A stretch of 64,000 nucleotides of DNA from Eucommia ulmoides. Lineage: Eukaryota > Streptophyta > Magnoliopsida > Garryales > Eucommiaceae. The notes under the pieces were generated by a model. The model saw nothing but the letters and a program-made list of their open reading frames with translations. It was not told the origin of the DNA and searched no databases. The DNA lies in assembly GCA_016647705.1 (NCBI GenBank), contig CM028339.1:18494803-18558802 (forward strand). The letters are read 5' to 3'. Position 1 is the stretch's first letter. Every line of letters starts with the position of its first letter. Positions 23,362-33,945 of the stretch are shown piece after piece. Both the position numbers and the translations under genes were made by a program.

Positions 23362-24790
23362 CTATAATAAAACCGAATGGACACAAATTCTCTAGATAAT
23401 CTCAACGTTTTTTTTATCTCACACTTAAAGAGCCGTCCAAATTGATCTAAAAAATTAACATAAATAAATTTTATATATTTATATAATTATTGGATATTTT
23501 TAATTTTATGAAGGTAATTAAAGAAATATTGGTAAAAAAATCTTTCCAAAATTTTCAATTTTTCTTCTTTTAAAAATCTATTCTCTTCTGACCTATCTCC
23601 AGATTTCCTTATTTTTCTAAATTTGTTCTTTTTTTATTTTTTATGATTTTTATTTGCTTAACATGAACTATAATGTGTGAAGCCCCTAATTTCGTTTGCA
23701 CCGCAAACCCTAGCCCTAACGGCCTTCGGTCATCACTACCATGGCAACGACCTCTGATCATCATGCCCACACCTACTGCAATGGCCTCCACCATCGATAG
23801 CCACAAGGAAATCATCACTGCAACGACCTTCGATCTCTGTGACGACATATCGGTGCATACACATTTTTGTAAACCCTAACCAGGTGAGTGTTTTTTTAGG
23901 TTTTTTTTTTTTTTACTTTTGATTATCGATGACAAATTTAATGATTGGATTATCTATGGACTATCATTTTCTTTGATTATCCATGGAAAATTCAAGGATT
24001 ATTGATTGCTTTTGATTATCAATGGAAAATACAATGATTATAGATTGCTTTTCATTATTATTTTTTTTTGGATTTTTTTGCTTTTGATTTTGGAATTTTG
24101 CTATTGATTTATAGCTTTATCTTTTCGATATTTGGCAAATTAGGTGGCATACTGATGGCCGAAGAATAAATTCATAATTATCGAAACAATGTTGATTAAT
24201 AAATAATTAACAGGCCAAAGACATAATATATAATTATCCATTTTCTTTCTAGATCGTTGGTTAATTGATAAGAGTAATATCCGTTATGCGGCGAAAGATT
24301 AGAAGGAAGTAATAGAAGGGGAGCTTACATAAACAAATTGGTTTGATGCCGTTTGGCTATTCGGTAAAGACAATCGGTGCTCTGAGACTCATGTCAACTT
24401 CTTACCTTTGTCAATTCTTTCGCTGAAGAAGACAATTGGCCGTGTATATTGTGATTGGACTACTAGATACCCCGCTAGAGAAGAAGTTTAGGGTTTTATT
24501 ATCAGTTTCTCGCGAAGTTATGCGATATCGTTTGGTCCTTGAATTTGCTGGTCTTCAATTGTGATTATAAATAGATTAATTATCTAATTTATGTGTGTAA
24601 TAAATTGACCAATTAATTATAAAGGTTTTTATTTAATAGCCCTAAAATAGTTTATTTAAAAAAAATAATTTTAAACAGTTATATTGTAAAATTGTAATAT
24701 AGCCTTTTTGTGAAACATTATTAGCGTATAGTCCTTTAAACGTTAACCAATTTTGTGAACCAACATTTATACCTTTTCGATGTATATATA
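23362..24790 (+). mobile_element. Helitron-like element, copy B, 3' truncated
   Basis: Aligns with copy A from 341 to about 8,330 apart from the Athila insertion, and therefore preserves the empty site (GTCAACTTCTTACC). It includes the exon-like leader (about 23,665-23,890) with AACCAG/GTGAGTG and the coding-like block (24,255-24,545). It is cut at 24,790 by the LTR starting TGTTGGTGG. Confidence 0.6.
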
Positions 24791-26186
24791 TGTTGGTGGT
24801 CCAATGTAACGAACACCTCATGTATGGTCCAGTCAGGAACATGTGGGTCTTACTACTGGGGTGGAGTTGCTGAGTCAGAGGCAGAGTTGAAATTCTGTAA
24901 GTCAACTATATCTGGCAACGTGGGTGGAGTGGGCAGCAGGCGGATTGGGGCGGGTTGGGCCAAAATTGCTAACCAAACCAATATTAGGCGAGTTGGGTTA
25001 GTTTGAATAGTGGTGGACCGCTTAATGATATGTGGGTTAGGGCGGGTTGGTTAGTTTAAACTGTGGGCTACTCAATAATGTATGAGTTTAGCCTATTTTC
25101 GAGTTGGGCTAATTAGAATCGTGGATTGCTGTTTAAATATAACAAATGTTGCTAAAAAGAAAAACCATTACATTACAAAAATTTGTAGAAAATTTGTAAC
25201 AAAATTATAATAACACAAAAACAAGAAAAAAAAAATAATGTAATTTGTAAACCATCATAAAAATAGAAAAAAAAATGACAAACGTAAGTAATAAAATCTA
25301 AAACGACGTCGTTTTGTGTTTACTTGGGTAGATGGGCTGAACCAATAAAAACATGGGCCAAACCGTAATCCATCCATACATGTGCCGGTTTCAAGATTTA
25401 ACACCCACACAATGCGCGGGTTAGTAATTGGCCCTTTTTTTTTGCGGTACGGGCTTGGCGGTTTGGGTGGGTTTGGTGGGTTAACCCGATCCGTTGCACA
25501 CCCTTAAACCTGGGGGACTAACTTGCTGAAGTCCAGAGTCTTTCCCTTTAGGGATCTATACCTGCACAAGGCCTGGCTGGGATTTATCCCGGCAAAACCC
25601 CTCTAGCGTGAGAGTAAGAGCTTAGAGAGAAAAGGTTATAGAAACGCTTCAAGTATGTAAATAGATTTTGTGCGTTACCTCAGTCTTGCAATGACCTTGG
25701 TATATATAGGCCTTGGAAATGATTAACTTTACCTAATTGGACCTAAACACATTAATTAGGTAAAACTATATGTTTAGCTGATAATCGGAGGCATTTAAGA
25801 GATAATCATTGAGCTTGGGCTTTTGGGCCCATTTGGAAAAGCCCACAAGCTTCTGTCAGGTCTGTGGAGGTGAGCTGGTAGAGGGTCTTGGAGATCCGTG
25901 TTGTTTTAGAGGAAAAACGAACTAAAATGGGTTACTGACTGAGATAAATGACTAAGTCTCGAAAGTCAGCTATCCAGAGGCACGATGTAGAATTCTGGGT
26001 AGTAGCGTCTCTATGAGGCACATTACTCCGTCTTGGGTGCAAAGGAGATTCCAGGAAAGGAGTCTTGGTAGGTGTATACTTTTGCATATCACTTTAGATT
26101 CCCGAATGTGGCCATGTCACGGTGATGGTGGATACGCAGATGGGGTCCTGGTGCTGACTCGATGATACCTAAAAATATCCTCATCA
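24791..26186 (-). repeat. 3' LTR of LARD2, holding a hAT-like insertion
   Basis: Begins TGTTGGTGG and ends CCTCATCA, like the LARD1 LTRs (TGTTGGTGC to CCTCATCA), with shared blocks (ATGGTCCAGTC, TCCCGG, TTGGGC-rich part). The left flank is ATATA; its partner duplication is not visible. Confidence 0.75.
24915..25505. mobile_element. hAT-like MITE, ends approximate
   Basis: Interrupts the LARD2 LTR between blocks that are adjacent in LARD1. Its ends form an imperfect inverted repeat: GGGCAGCAGGCGGATTGGGG on the left against GGGTGTGCAACGGATCGGG read inward from the right, a pattern common in plant hAT MITEs. It contains a perfect 16-bp palindrome AAAACGACGTCGTTTT (25,300-25,315). A clear 8-bp target duplication could not be fixed. 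No transposase. Confidence 0.55.
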
Positions 26187-26740
26187 GTTGCCCCTACCCC
26201 TAGGTGGCGAGGAAAGAGAAACGGTTAGGGATACCAATTTCTGGCTGGAACGGGTATCTTGGAGGCTTCAAAACACGAAGAACAACATCCTTGACTAGTT
26301 CTCCGAAGCATTCTGCCGACTAAGGCCAATCCTTCTGGCCAATAGATTTTGACTCCTACAACACCAGTCTCCAGGTTGGCAGAGCTCTTGGGAGGCGAGC
26401 ACATCTTCTAGGTAACTACAATATAATTGTGGATCTCAGGTTGTCACTTCATCTCCTAACAGGCATAATTTTGAATGACACTTTTTGAACCAATAATATA
26501 TTCTGGGGGATCAATTTTAGAAGGACCTTCATGTGCCCGTTTGCCTGGCAGAGATAATATGTCACCCTGGCATAAAATTTTCTTAATTTTGTAGAGCTCA
26601 GGCCATTACGTTTTCTAGGTGGTACTCTTGACGAGCAAAATTTTGAATGGCACTTTTCAGATTATTACACATATTTTGGATGACCAATTTGGGAAGGGCC
26701 ACCATGTGCCTACTGCTAGGCAGAGATAGCACGTAATGGC
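26187..26740 (-). repeat. LARD2 internal region with 176-bp tandem repeats, part 1
   Basis: Motifs GGCAGAGATA and CAAAATTTTGAATG recur about every 176 bp (26,541 and 26,718). The pattern resumes at 39,445 beyond the inserted element. No coding signal. Confidence 0.65.
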
Positions 26741-28819
26741 TATTGATCCTAAGATTTTGATGAGCAATTAAATATTGATATTTTGGTGGAACTAATGTTT
26801 AATTAAGTGTTTCAGAGATTTAAAGTTCCAGTGATGAAGACGTCAAATTGAATGGATGCTAAATAAAGATATCAAGATGATGAAGAGGAATTAAGAGTTC
26901 GAAGAAATTAAAAAAAACAACCCAGGTAAATCTTAACTCTTAATATCCCATTTAGGAACACACACATGGCACAAAATGAATTTTATCTTTTATGTGTGTT
27001 TTGGTTAAGTGAAATTATTTGCTCTTATGTGAATTGAAAAGAAATAATCTTGAATGACTAAAATGAAATATAAGAATATTAGTGGAGCTTATTTAAGAGA
27101 GAAAATGGATAAAGGAGAGAAATCGTAAAAGAAAGTGAGTAAAAAACGAGATCAGATAAAAGATCTAGAAGGGAGAAGTCGACCAGCCAATGGTGGCTGA
27201 ACTCTCTGAATCGAAGAGTCGACCGGTGAAAACAACTGAACTTTCTGAATTGAAGAGTCTACTGATAGGTCGACCAGTGAAAGCATGACAAACTCTCTTA
27301 ATCGAAGAGTCGACCAAGCGTCGACCGATGAACTGCATGGGCTACTTCTAGTATCTTTTAGTCGACTGAACGCGTAGTTTCAGGATATTGTTTGATCCAA
27401 GTTTAAATCCAAAAGTAGTCATTTTTTGTTAGGATTTGAGAGAGATTTCGGGAATATTATCTACATTTAAGATATAGTTTATATACTAATTAAATCCTTT
27501 TAATATGGTTCATTAAATATTAATGTTTCTCAATTTGATACTTAAAATGGATTCTATACTTCTTTATTTTGATTGAGAAATACTTTGGGGTTTAATTGAG
27601 TATTTTGAAAGTTGTTATTAAGTGAAATTGAACCTAAATGAAGTCCTTATGTTATAAGGGGTCTATAAGAGCTTTTTATTGTCATGACACTTGTAAACTA
27701 GCCGTTAGAAGGTTTATTACATGTTCCTTTAAATAGGCCTGCGAATTTTATTAAAGAAGTGAATCATTCTAAGAGAGTTAATCATTCTATATCATTTTGA
27801 GAGATCTTTTATAAGAGTTAGTATTCTACGTTATTGTGAGCTATTCTAAGAGTGATTCTGGTAATCAATTGCGATCTATTCTTGCTGATACTAGATTTGA
27901 AGCTATACTGTTCTAATCATTATTTCTGTGGATTCTAGGTGAGAAATTTCCATATTGTTTATTGTTTATTATTTTATATTTTTGAAATTAATCTTAGAAA
28001 TTGTTTTTGATTTTTGAAGAAAATATTCTTTCAAACAATTTCTTGAATCTGATTAGGTGCTCCAATTTTCTACGCATATTCTTGTTAAAATCAGATTTCT
28101 GTATCTTACATATTTCTATCACTAGTTGGGATATTAATTGAGTTTTTATTTATCTGGGGTGGTAGAAACTCCGAGTGAGATTTACTACTTATCAATTTTT
28201 GTATTGGTGAGTTGTGACTGGTTAAATATCATTGGGGATATTTAATCAAGGGTAACTGGGTTTCAGTCTCTTCCTGTAAAGAGATTGATGTATTAATTCT
28301 TCCTGAATAGAATTAGTGTGAGTGATTTGTAAAAGTTTCATCCTTACCTATGAAAAGGATAGTTAGAGTGTTTTTTTGGTAAGGTTTTGATTCTTGAGTC
28401 TCAGTGTTAAAAAGAATTAGGTTATTCTTTAGCTTGTAAAAAGTAGAGGTTCTTCCTTAGCCTGAGAAAAGAAAATATTAAAGCTTGATTCTGAGCCTGG
28501 AAAAGAATCGGTGTGAGGGTTTGGTTCCTACCTTTAAAGGGATCTTGGTTTTAGTGGATGTGACCTCCGTGGAGCTTGGGGGGACTGGATTAGCCAAGAA
28601 CAGCTTGGTAAACTAGTATAAATCTTTTGTGTACTACATTATTATTTTGCTATTTTTGTTTTTTGGGTGTGCACTTAAATTGATCATATTATTCAGCTGT
28701 GTTATAAAGATAATAATTAATTTAGGCTTAAAATTAATTATTTGATTTATCAAGTTTTATTCTGATATATTTTTAATTATCTAATTCACCCCCCTCTTGG
28801 GTATTCTACTCGGCCAACA
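26741..28819 (+). repeat. 5' LTR of the plus-strand pol-less element
   Basis: Starts TATTGATCC (the partner has TGTTGATCC) and ends GGCCAACA. Clustered TCGACC/TCGACT motifs occur at 27,175-27,370, decayed relatives of the TTGACC cluster in the minus-strand copies. A weak TATA-like TTTAAATAGG lies near 27,731. Confidence 0.85.
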
Positions 28820-28821
28820 AT

Positions 28822-28833
28822 TGGTATCAGAGC
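28822..28833 (+). promoter_or_regulatory. Primer binding site, initiator Met tRNA
   Basis: TGGTATCAGAGC two bases after the LTR is the standard plant Ty1/copia primer site. Confidence 0.9.
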
Positions 28834-28869
28834 TGATTTAGTTCGAATTTATTAGGTAACAAATAACCT

Positions 28870-30284
28870 ATGGATTTTCCTGATTCTGATATTATGTGTG
28901 CTACTGTTAACTCTGCCTCTCCTAATAGTCACTGTTCTGATCATGAGTCTGATATTATCTGCAATGATGAGAATGCAGATAAAGCTATTGAGACACTTAT
29001 TGCTCTTAATTATGTTTTTGGAAAAGAAAATTTTAAACTAGAGCAAAAGATTGTAACTCTTAAAAATAAGAAGTTTAGTACTATCAAATCTCTCAAGAAA
29101 AAGAATTTGGACAAATATTTTGAAACTATTTAGTTTAAAAATGTTTTATCAGAAATCAGTAAGTTGTATGACAAAGTTGAGTCTCTTGAGGATGAGACTG
29201 AGGCTTTGAAAAATGATTTTTATGATCTTCAACAGAATGAATTAGAAAGGAAAAATATTGAAACTTTGAATGAGGCCTTGAGTATTGAATTGGACAATAC
29301 GAGGTGTGAGCTTGATAGAACTCATTTGAAAATCCATTCTGTTGAAAATGAGTGCCAAATTCTTAAGAATGATCTTGAATTTATGCATAAAAAGAATTTT
29401 GGTCTACAGGTAAACGTTAGCACCAATGAACGACTACTTGAGAAGACTCAAAAGGAGCTTAGGAAAGCAATGGATAAATTCAAGTATGTTGAGAGTACTA
29501 AATGTTTTGAAAAACCAATAGCTACTAAAACTGTTTCTCAAAATCGCAGAAAATCTTATGCTCCGGTAAGAAATACTGACTATTCGAAGAGTCATACTAA
29601 CAGTATTAAGTGTTCTATTGTGGTAAATTTGGTCATTATGAAAACTCTTGTTATTTATTACATGGTTACCCTATTGGATCCAGAAATAACTGGATACCAA
29701 AAATCAAAAATTTTGGTGCAGGTACAAATCAGAGATCCAGATAAAAATACAATGAATACCATGTACCAACAAGGAGATTTGAACAGACAAGAAAGTACAA
29801 TGAATACCACATGCCAATAAAGAGATATGAACAGATAAGAAGGTACAATAAATATGTCATGCCAAAGAGGGAACCAAGGTTCAATGTATCTATTAAAAAA
29901 AATCAGCACGTGCCAAATACAAAAGTACAGTTGCAACAAGCTCAATATGTGAGAGTTGACAAAGCTTATCCTCAACAAACGATAAAATACTAGCACAAGA
30001 AAAGAGTTATTTACAAAGTTGTGCCAAAGTAGCATGAAGCGATAAACAAAGGCAAAAAGGTTCTTTCCGAATCAGCTCAAAGAAATGCTGTCTCTAAGAA
30101 GGAGGAAATCAAGATGAAAAATCAAGTATTGGTGGAATCAAAGGATGTAAAATCAGAAATTAGTAATCCACCTAAGGCACACACACCACTTGCTCTCAAA
30201 GATGGTCGAGGTATGTCAAAATTCTTAAAGTTTAAGTTTATTAATTTTGTTAGGGAAACTGAGCCTGTTCATTTTGAAATTTAG
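28870..30284 (+). pseudogene. gag: Copia-type gag-like protein
   Basis: Starts MDFPDSDIMC shortly after the primer site. Residues about 40-220 are coiled coil (LEQKIVTLKNKKFS, VESLEDETEALKND, ENECQILKNDLEFM). A TAG interrupts at 29,131. A one-base loss near 29,612 shifts the frame just before a zinc knuckle whose second half reads FYCGKFGHYENSC. It is followed by GYPIGSRNNWIPKIKN, typical of this gag type. Then come three units of about 16 residues with the pattern YNEYHxPxxRxEQxR (about 29,747-29,880), and a lysine-rich tail ending FKFINFVRETEP. About 471 codons across the shift. The RNA-binding capsid role is inferred from the family. Confidence 0.75.
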
Positions 30285-30424
30285 ACGTTTGCAAATGCGT
30301 GTGTGTGTGTGTGTTGAAATATGTGAGTAAATTCTTTAAAATATATGTGGATCAAAATAGGAGGTAAAAAATTGAGCTAAGAGGATCAAATTAGGTTTAA
30401 ATGCATAAATCGAACAAAACAGAA

Positions 30425-30530
30425 AAGAGCAGTCGATTGATCAGTCGACCGAAGGTTTCAGGTGGGAATCCCAAGAGTCACTCTGACTTAATCAGTCGAC
30501 TGAGAGGTTGACCAATCGTATCGGGATATA
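30425..30530 (+). promoter_or_regulatory. TCGACC/TTGACC array upstream of the second frame
   Basis: The motifs CAGTCGACCGA, CAGTCGACTGAG and GGTTGACCAATC are of the kind that fills the U3 part of this family's LTRs. They stand about 320-420 bp before the start of the 432-codon frame. A splice-donor-like AAACAG/GTTGG lies at about 30,730. Confidence 0.4.
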
Positions 30531-30847
30531 AAAACTTGACTTCTTTATTTCTTTTCATCCGAACCGCAAAACCCTTTTTACTCTCAAAACCTTTTCTCTC
30601 TCAAGTTCGCCTAATCCTAAATCTCACGAAATCAGTCCTTTTTGGCTCAGATCTGAAGAAGTTTTGGATGAATCAACAAGTGTAAGGCTCATATTTCTGT
30701 TGGAAGTATTATCTCTCGCGAAAAACAGGTTGGTTCGATCTCTCTTATTCTAGGGTTTCGGATTGGCTTGTTTATTAACCTTAGTCTCTTGATATTGTGG
30801 TTGAATTGATTGATATTGTGGTTGAGTCACTTTAGATTGTGTAAAAA

Positions 30848-32143
30848 ATGCCTAGAATCAAGAATCATGCGAATAGGGCTAAGTTTGACAAGATATTTTT
30901 TCGGAGTGAAGAAGATGAAAAGAAATATAATTATGAGTTTGTCAATCGTAGGGTGTTAGGTTGCAAACCTACTGATTTTGTTGAGCTAAAGGAGAGAAAT
31001 ATTGATATCGAAGCTTATTTTAGAAATTTGGGATGGGTTGAGTTTGTCAACCAAAAGGAGGAGTGGATGTTGATGTAGGTATGAGTATTTTACAACAATA
31101 TGACCTACAATAATCTTCATATTAAATCGTTTGTTAAAGAAAAAGTGATTCATTTCGATGCGGTGTTATTGAGTCACATTTTGAAAATACCTAAGGGAGA
31201 TGTATTTCCGTACAATGCCCCTCACTGGCTTTCAATAAATTTCAATAGAATGGCAATTGCGGAAAAAAATGATCTAGAAGGAGATAAAGTGGGTTCGTTG
31301 TCCATTGAGCATCGATTTCTACACTTGGTACTAACCTATTAGGTTGTGCCTAGAGGGGGAAGTCATGCTAATGTGAATAACTTTGATTTGTACTTGATGA
31401 ATAAAATTATGGAAGGAAGAAAGATGGACCTAGCCCATATCATGATGGAGCATATGAAGCATCATGTTCAGAAACCCTCGGGAATACTACCCTATGCAGA
31501 TGCACTTAAGAAAATATTCGATCACTTTGGAATAATGGTTGATCCAGATGAGCAGATGTTTATGACAACTACACCAGGGTGGATCAATGTGCAAAATGCA
31601 TCATTGATGGGGTATGAGTTCAGAGGAAATAGATGGGTGAAGAAGATGACTCAAAGAAGGCAATCTGCAAATGAGGAAGAAGAAAATGAATGAGAGATAA
31701 GCATGGATCAGAAGATGGACTTTCTTCATGATCAAATTGATGATTTGAGAATTCATGCGGATTTGATGGATGAGAGGATGACTGGGCTAGAAAATAAAAT
31801 GGTCCAGATGAATACAAACATAGAAGATGGATTCGAAAAAATCACGGGAAATCTGGAACAAATGTTTCAGTATATGCAATCTTCTCATCATACCTACTAG
31901 CAGCAGTATAGTGCCCAACCACATTTTACCAGACATCCTATGTATGGGGCACAATAGTCCTTTGGAGGACCTACTACAGCATGACCATCAGGCGTAGGAC
32001 TATCTGGAGCAGTTCTTTCAATGCCATTCCATCAGCAGATAACTCTTGGACCAATGATTCAGCCAGGTGTTCCATATCTACAACAGCCAGCTACTAGTCC
32101 GATGAGACTTTACTACAATTTCTCTAAACAGAGCCCTCATTAG
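30848..32143 (+). pseudogene. Second frame: putative plant transposon protein family
   Basis: A single frame of 432 codons starting MPRIKNHANRAKFD, with no frameshift but seven in-frame stops (31,076, 31,082, 31,340, 31,691, 31,898, 31,955, 31,982). Residues about 35-180 resemble the plant-specific domain called putative plant transposon protein: LGWVEFV, VFYNNM after two stops, VIHFDAVLLSHILKIP, VPRGGSHANVNNFDLYLM and a basic MMEHMKHH segment. A coiled coil follows (DQKMDFLHDQIDDLRIHAD to NLEQMFQYMQ), then a Gln/Pro-rich tail (HFTRHPMYG, MPFHQQITLGPMIQPGV). The function of this domain is not established. The stops are all TAG or TGA. Confidence 0.7.
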
Positions 32144-32348
32144 ATTTTATTGATGAGTTATTTTTTCAGACAAGATCCACAACTAAATTTTTTTTGGTCT
32201 GTAATAGTTAATCTAGGTTACTTGGATTTCCTTAACTGCTAGTATTTAGATTTTGATGAATTATCTAGATTTGATCTAATTGGTTAGATTTTTATCTCTA
32301 GTTATGATCCACATCGTATTTATTGAAAATGGTTTTGATATGCTAAAT

Positions 32349-33145
32349 TGTTGGTGCATAAAACTGGTACACACCTCGAATATGGTCCAGTCGGATAACA
32401 GGTGGGTCCTCTTACTGAGGTGGAGTCATCGGTTGAAAAGTCTTCGCGTGAGCTGTGCTGGGTCCTGGGAGGACTGACCTGCTATGTCTAGAGTCCTGCT
32501 TCTCAGGGAGTGTACCTGCAGAAAGCTCAGACCGAGGTTTGTCCCGGTAAAGCTCCTCCGGCGTTGTAATTAGTGCTCAGAGAGAAAATGTACAAAATAT
32601 AGTAAGCAAACAAATGAACTGGCATGTAATGTAAGTCATTCCAGCGTACCTCGAGCTTACATAGCTCCTGATATATATAGGCGTTGGAGATGATTAGTCG
32701 GGCCTAAACATGATTAATTAGTCGAAACCTTGTGTTTAGCCGATAATCCAGAGCGTTTAGGAGATAATTGTTGGGCTTGGGATTTTTGGCCCATTTAGCG
32801 ATGCCCGCGGGCCTTTGTCAGACCTGTGGCAGTGAGCTGGTGGAGGAGAGCGGAGATCCGTAGAGTCCTAGAGAAGAAACAAGGTGAAAATGGGAACCGG
32901 TTGAGGTGAACGACTGAGTCCCTGAAACTGATCGTCGAGGGCACAGCGCAGAGCTCAGAGCGACACGTCCCTGCGGGGCTCTTCGCTCCTCTTTGGGTGC
33001 AAATGAGATTCTAGGGAGAAGCCACAGTCGGTATACGCTCCAGCGTGGAGTTGTGGATTCTGGAATACGTCCTTGTCATTGCGAGGGTTGACACATGCCT
33101 GGGTCCCATGTGCTGACTCAAAGGTGCCCAAAAATACCCTCATCA
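32349..33145 (-). repeat. 3' LTR of LARD1
   Basis: Starts TGTTGGTGC and ends CCCTCATCA on the plus strand. Keeps the TATA segment lost from its partner. Confidence 0.9.
32672..32680 (-). promoter_or_regulatory. TATA box in the LARD1 3' LTR
   Basis: The minus strand reads CTATATATA. The corresponding segment is absent from the 5' LTR. Confidence 0.5.
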
Positions 33146-33162
33146 GTTGCCCCCCTAGCCCT
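33146..33162 (-). promoter_or_regulatory. Polypurine tract of LARD1
   Basis: The minus strand reads AGGGCTAGGGGGGCAAC immediately before the LTR start TGATGAGG, the place of second-strand priming. Confidence 0.75.
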
Positions 33163-33250
33163 GTGCGGCGAGGGAAGTGAGACGGTCAGGGATATCAATT
33201 CCTGGCTGAAAAAGGCATCATGGAGACTTCGAAGCACGAGAAATACCTCT

Positions 33251-33613
33251 GAGTGACACTTTTTCAAGAGTTAGTTTTTTCTTGAGGAGCTTATTCGAAA
33301 TAGGCCTCCATACGATCGGGGTCCGGGGTCAGGTAGCATGGCAGGGCGGTCCCGAATTTCTTCGATTTTCAGGACGACAATTTTTTAGGAGTTGGAGTTT
33401 TTTAGAGGAGCTAATTTTAAATACGCTCCCCTACGGCCAAGGTTCAGGGTCAGGTAACACGGTAGGGAGACCCCGAATTTTTTTGGTTTCACGGGGACGA
33501 TTTTTCAAGAGTTGAACTTTTTTAGAGGAGCCAAATTGAAATATGCTCCCATACCGCTAGGGTCTGGGGTCAAGTAGTACGGCAGGGCGACCCCAAAATT
33601 TTTTGATTTTCAG
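33251..33613. repeat. Three tandem units of about 121 bp
   Basis: Units start near 33,251, 33,372 and 33,493; a fourth start (GAGCGACACA) lies at 33,613. Shared parts are GAGGAGC, GGGTC[CT]GGGGTCA and GACCCC[GA]AA[AT]TTT. Part of the LARD1 interior. Confidence 0.8.
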
Positions 33614-33725
33614 AGCGACACACATTCACCGTGAACAAGCCCTGAGCACAGACTGGCCTTCACTGTAGAAAAAATTAATGCAAGCCCCAAGAGAGTGCGT
33701 GCTGTGAACGGGTAGGAAGACGAGG

Positions 33726-33945
33726 GGTTGTGCCCCCCACTTAAAATTTAAGGGGGCAAAATTGCCCCCTAAATTAAAATGAAACAAAAGGAGGGGGGAG
33801 GGGCAACCCCCTTCCCCCCTCACGCTGTCCTTGCAGCCAGTATATGCTGGCCCTTAGGGCCAGCGTGATGCGCTGGCCTCATGGACCAGCGCCCCACTTG
33901 GGGCTGGTAAGAGGGGGGAGGGGCAGCGCCCCTCCCCCTTATTAT
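33726..33945. other. Cluster of strong hairpins
   Basis: Stems: AGGGGGCAA/TTGCCCCCT (33,751-33,770), GCTGGCCC/GGGCCAGC with loop TTA (33,846-33,864), GCGCTGG/CCAGCGC (33,870-33,892), and an 11-bp perfect stem with a 3-base loop (33,914-33,938, arms GGGGGAGGGGC and GCCCCTCCCCC). An imperfect G/C-run pair lies between at about 33,792-33,817. This is unusual against the AT-rich window. Confidence 0.75.

Noticed and set aside
24906-25512. TATATCTG/TAAACCTG as an 8-bp duplication of the hAT-like MITE
   Set aside because: Only six of eight bases agree and the left terminus of the element is uncertain.
28822-28833. tRNA gene fragment
   Set aside because: The tRNA complementarity is limited to the primer binding site; no cloverleaf can be formed around it.
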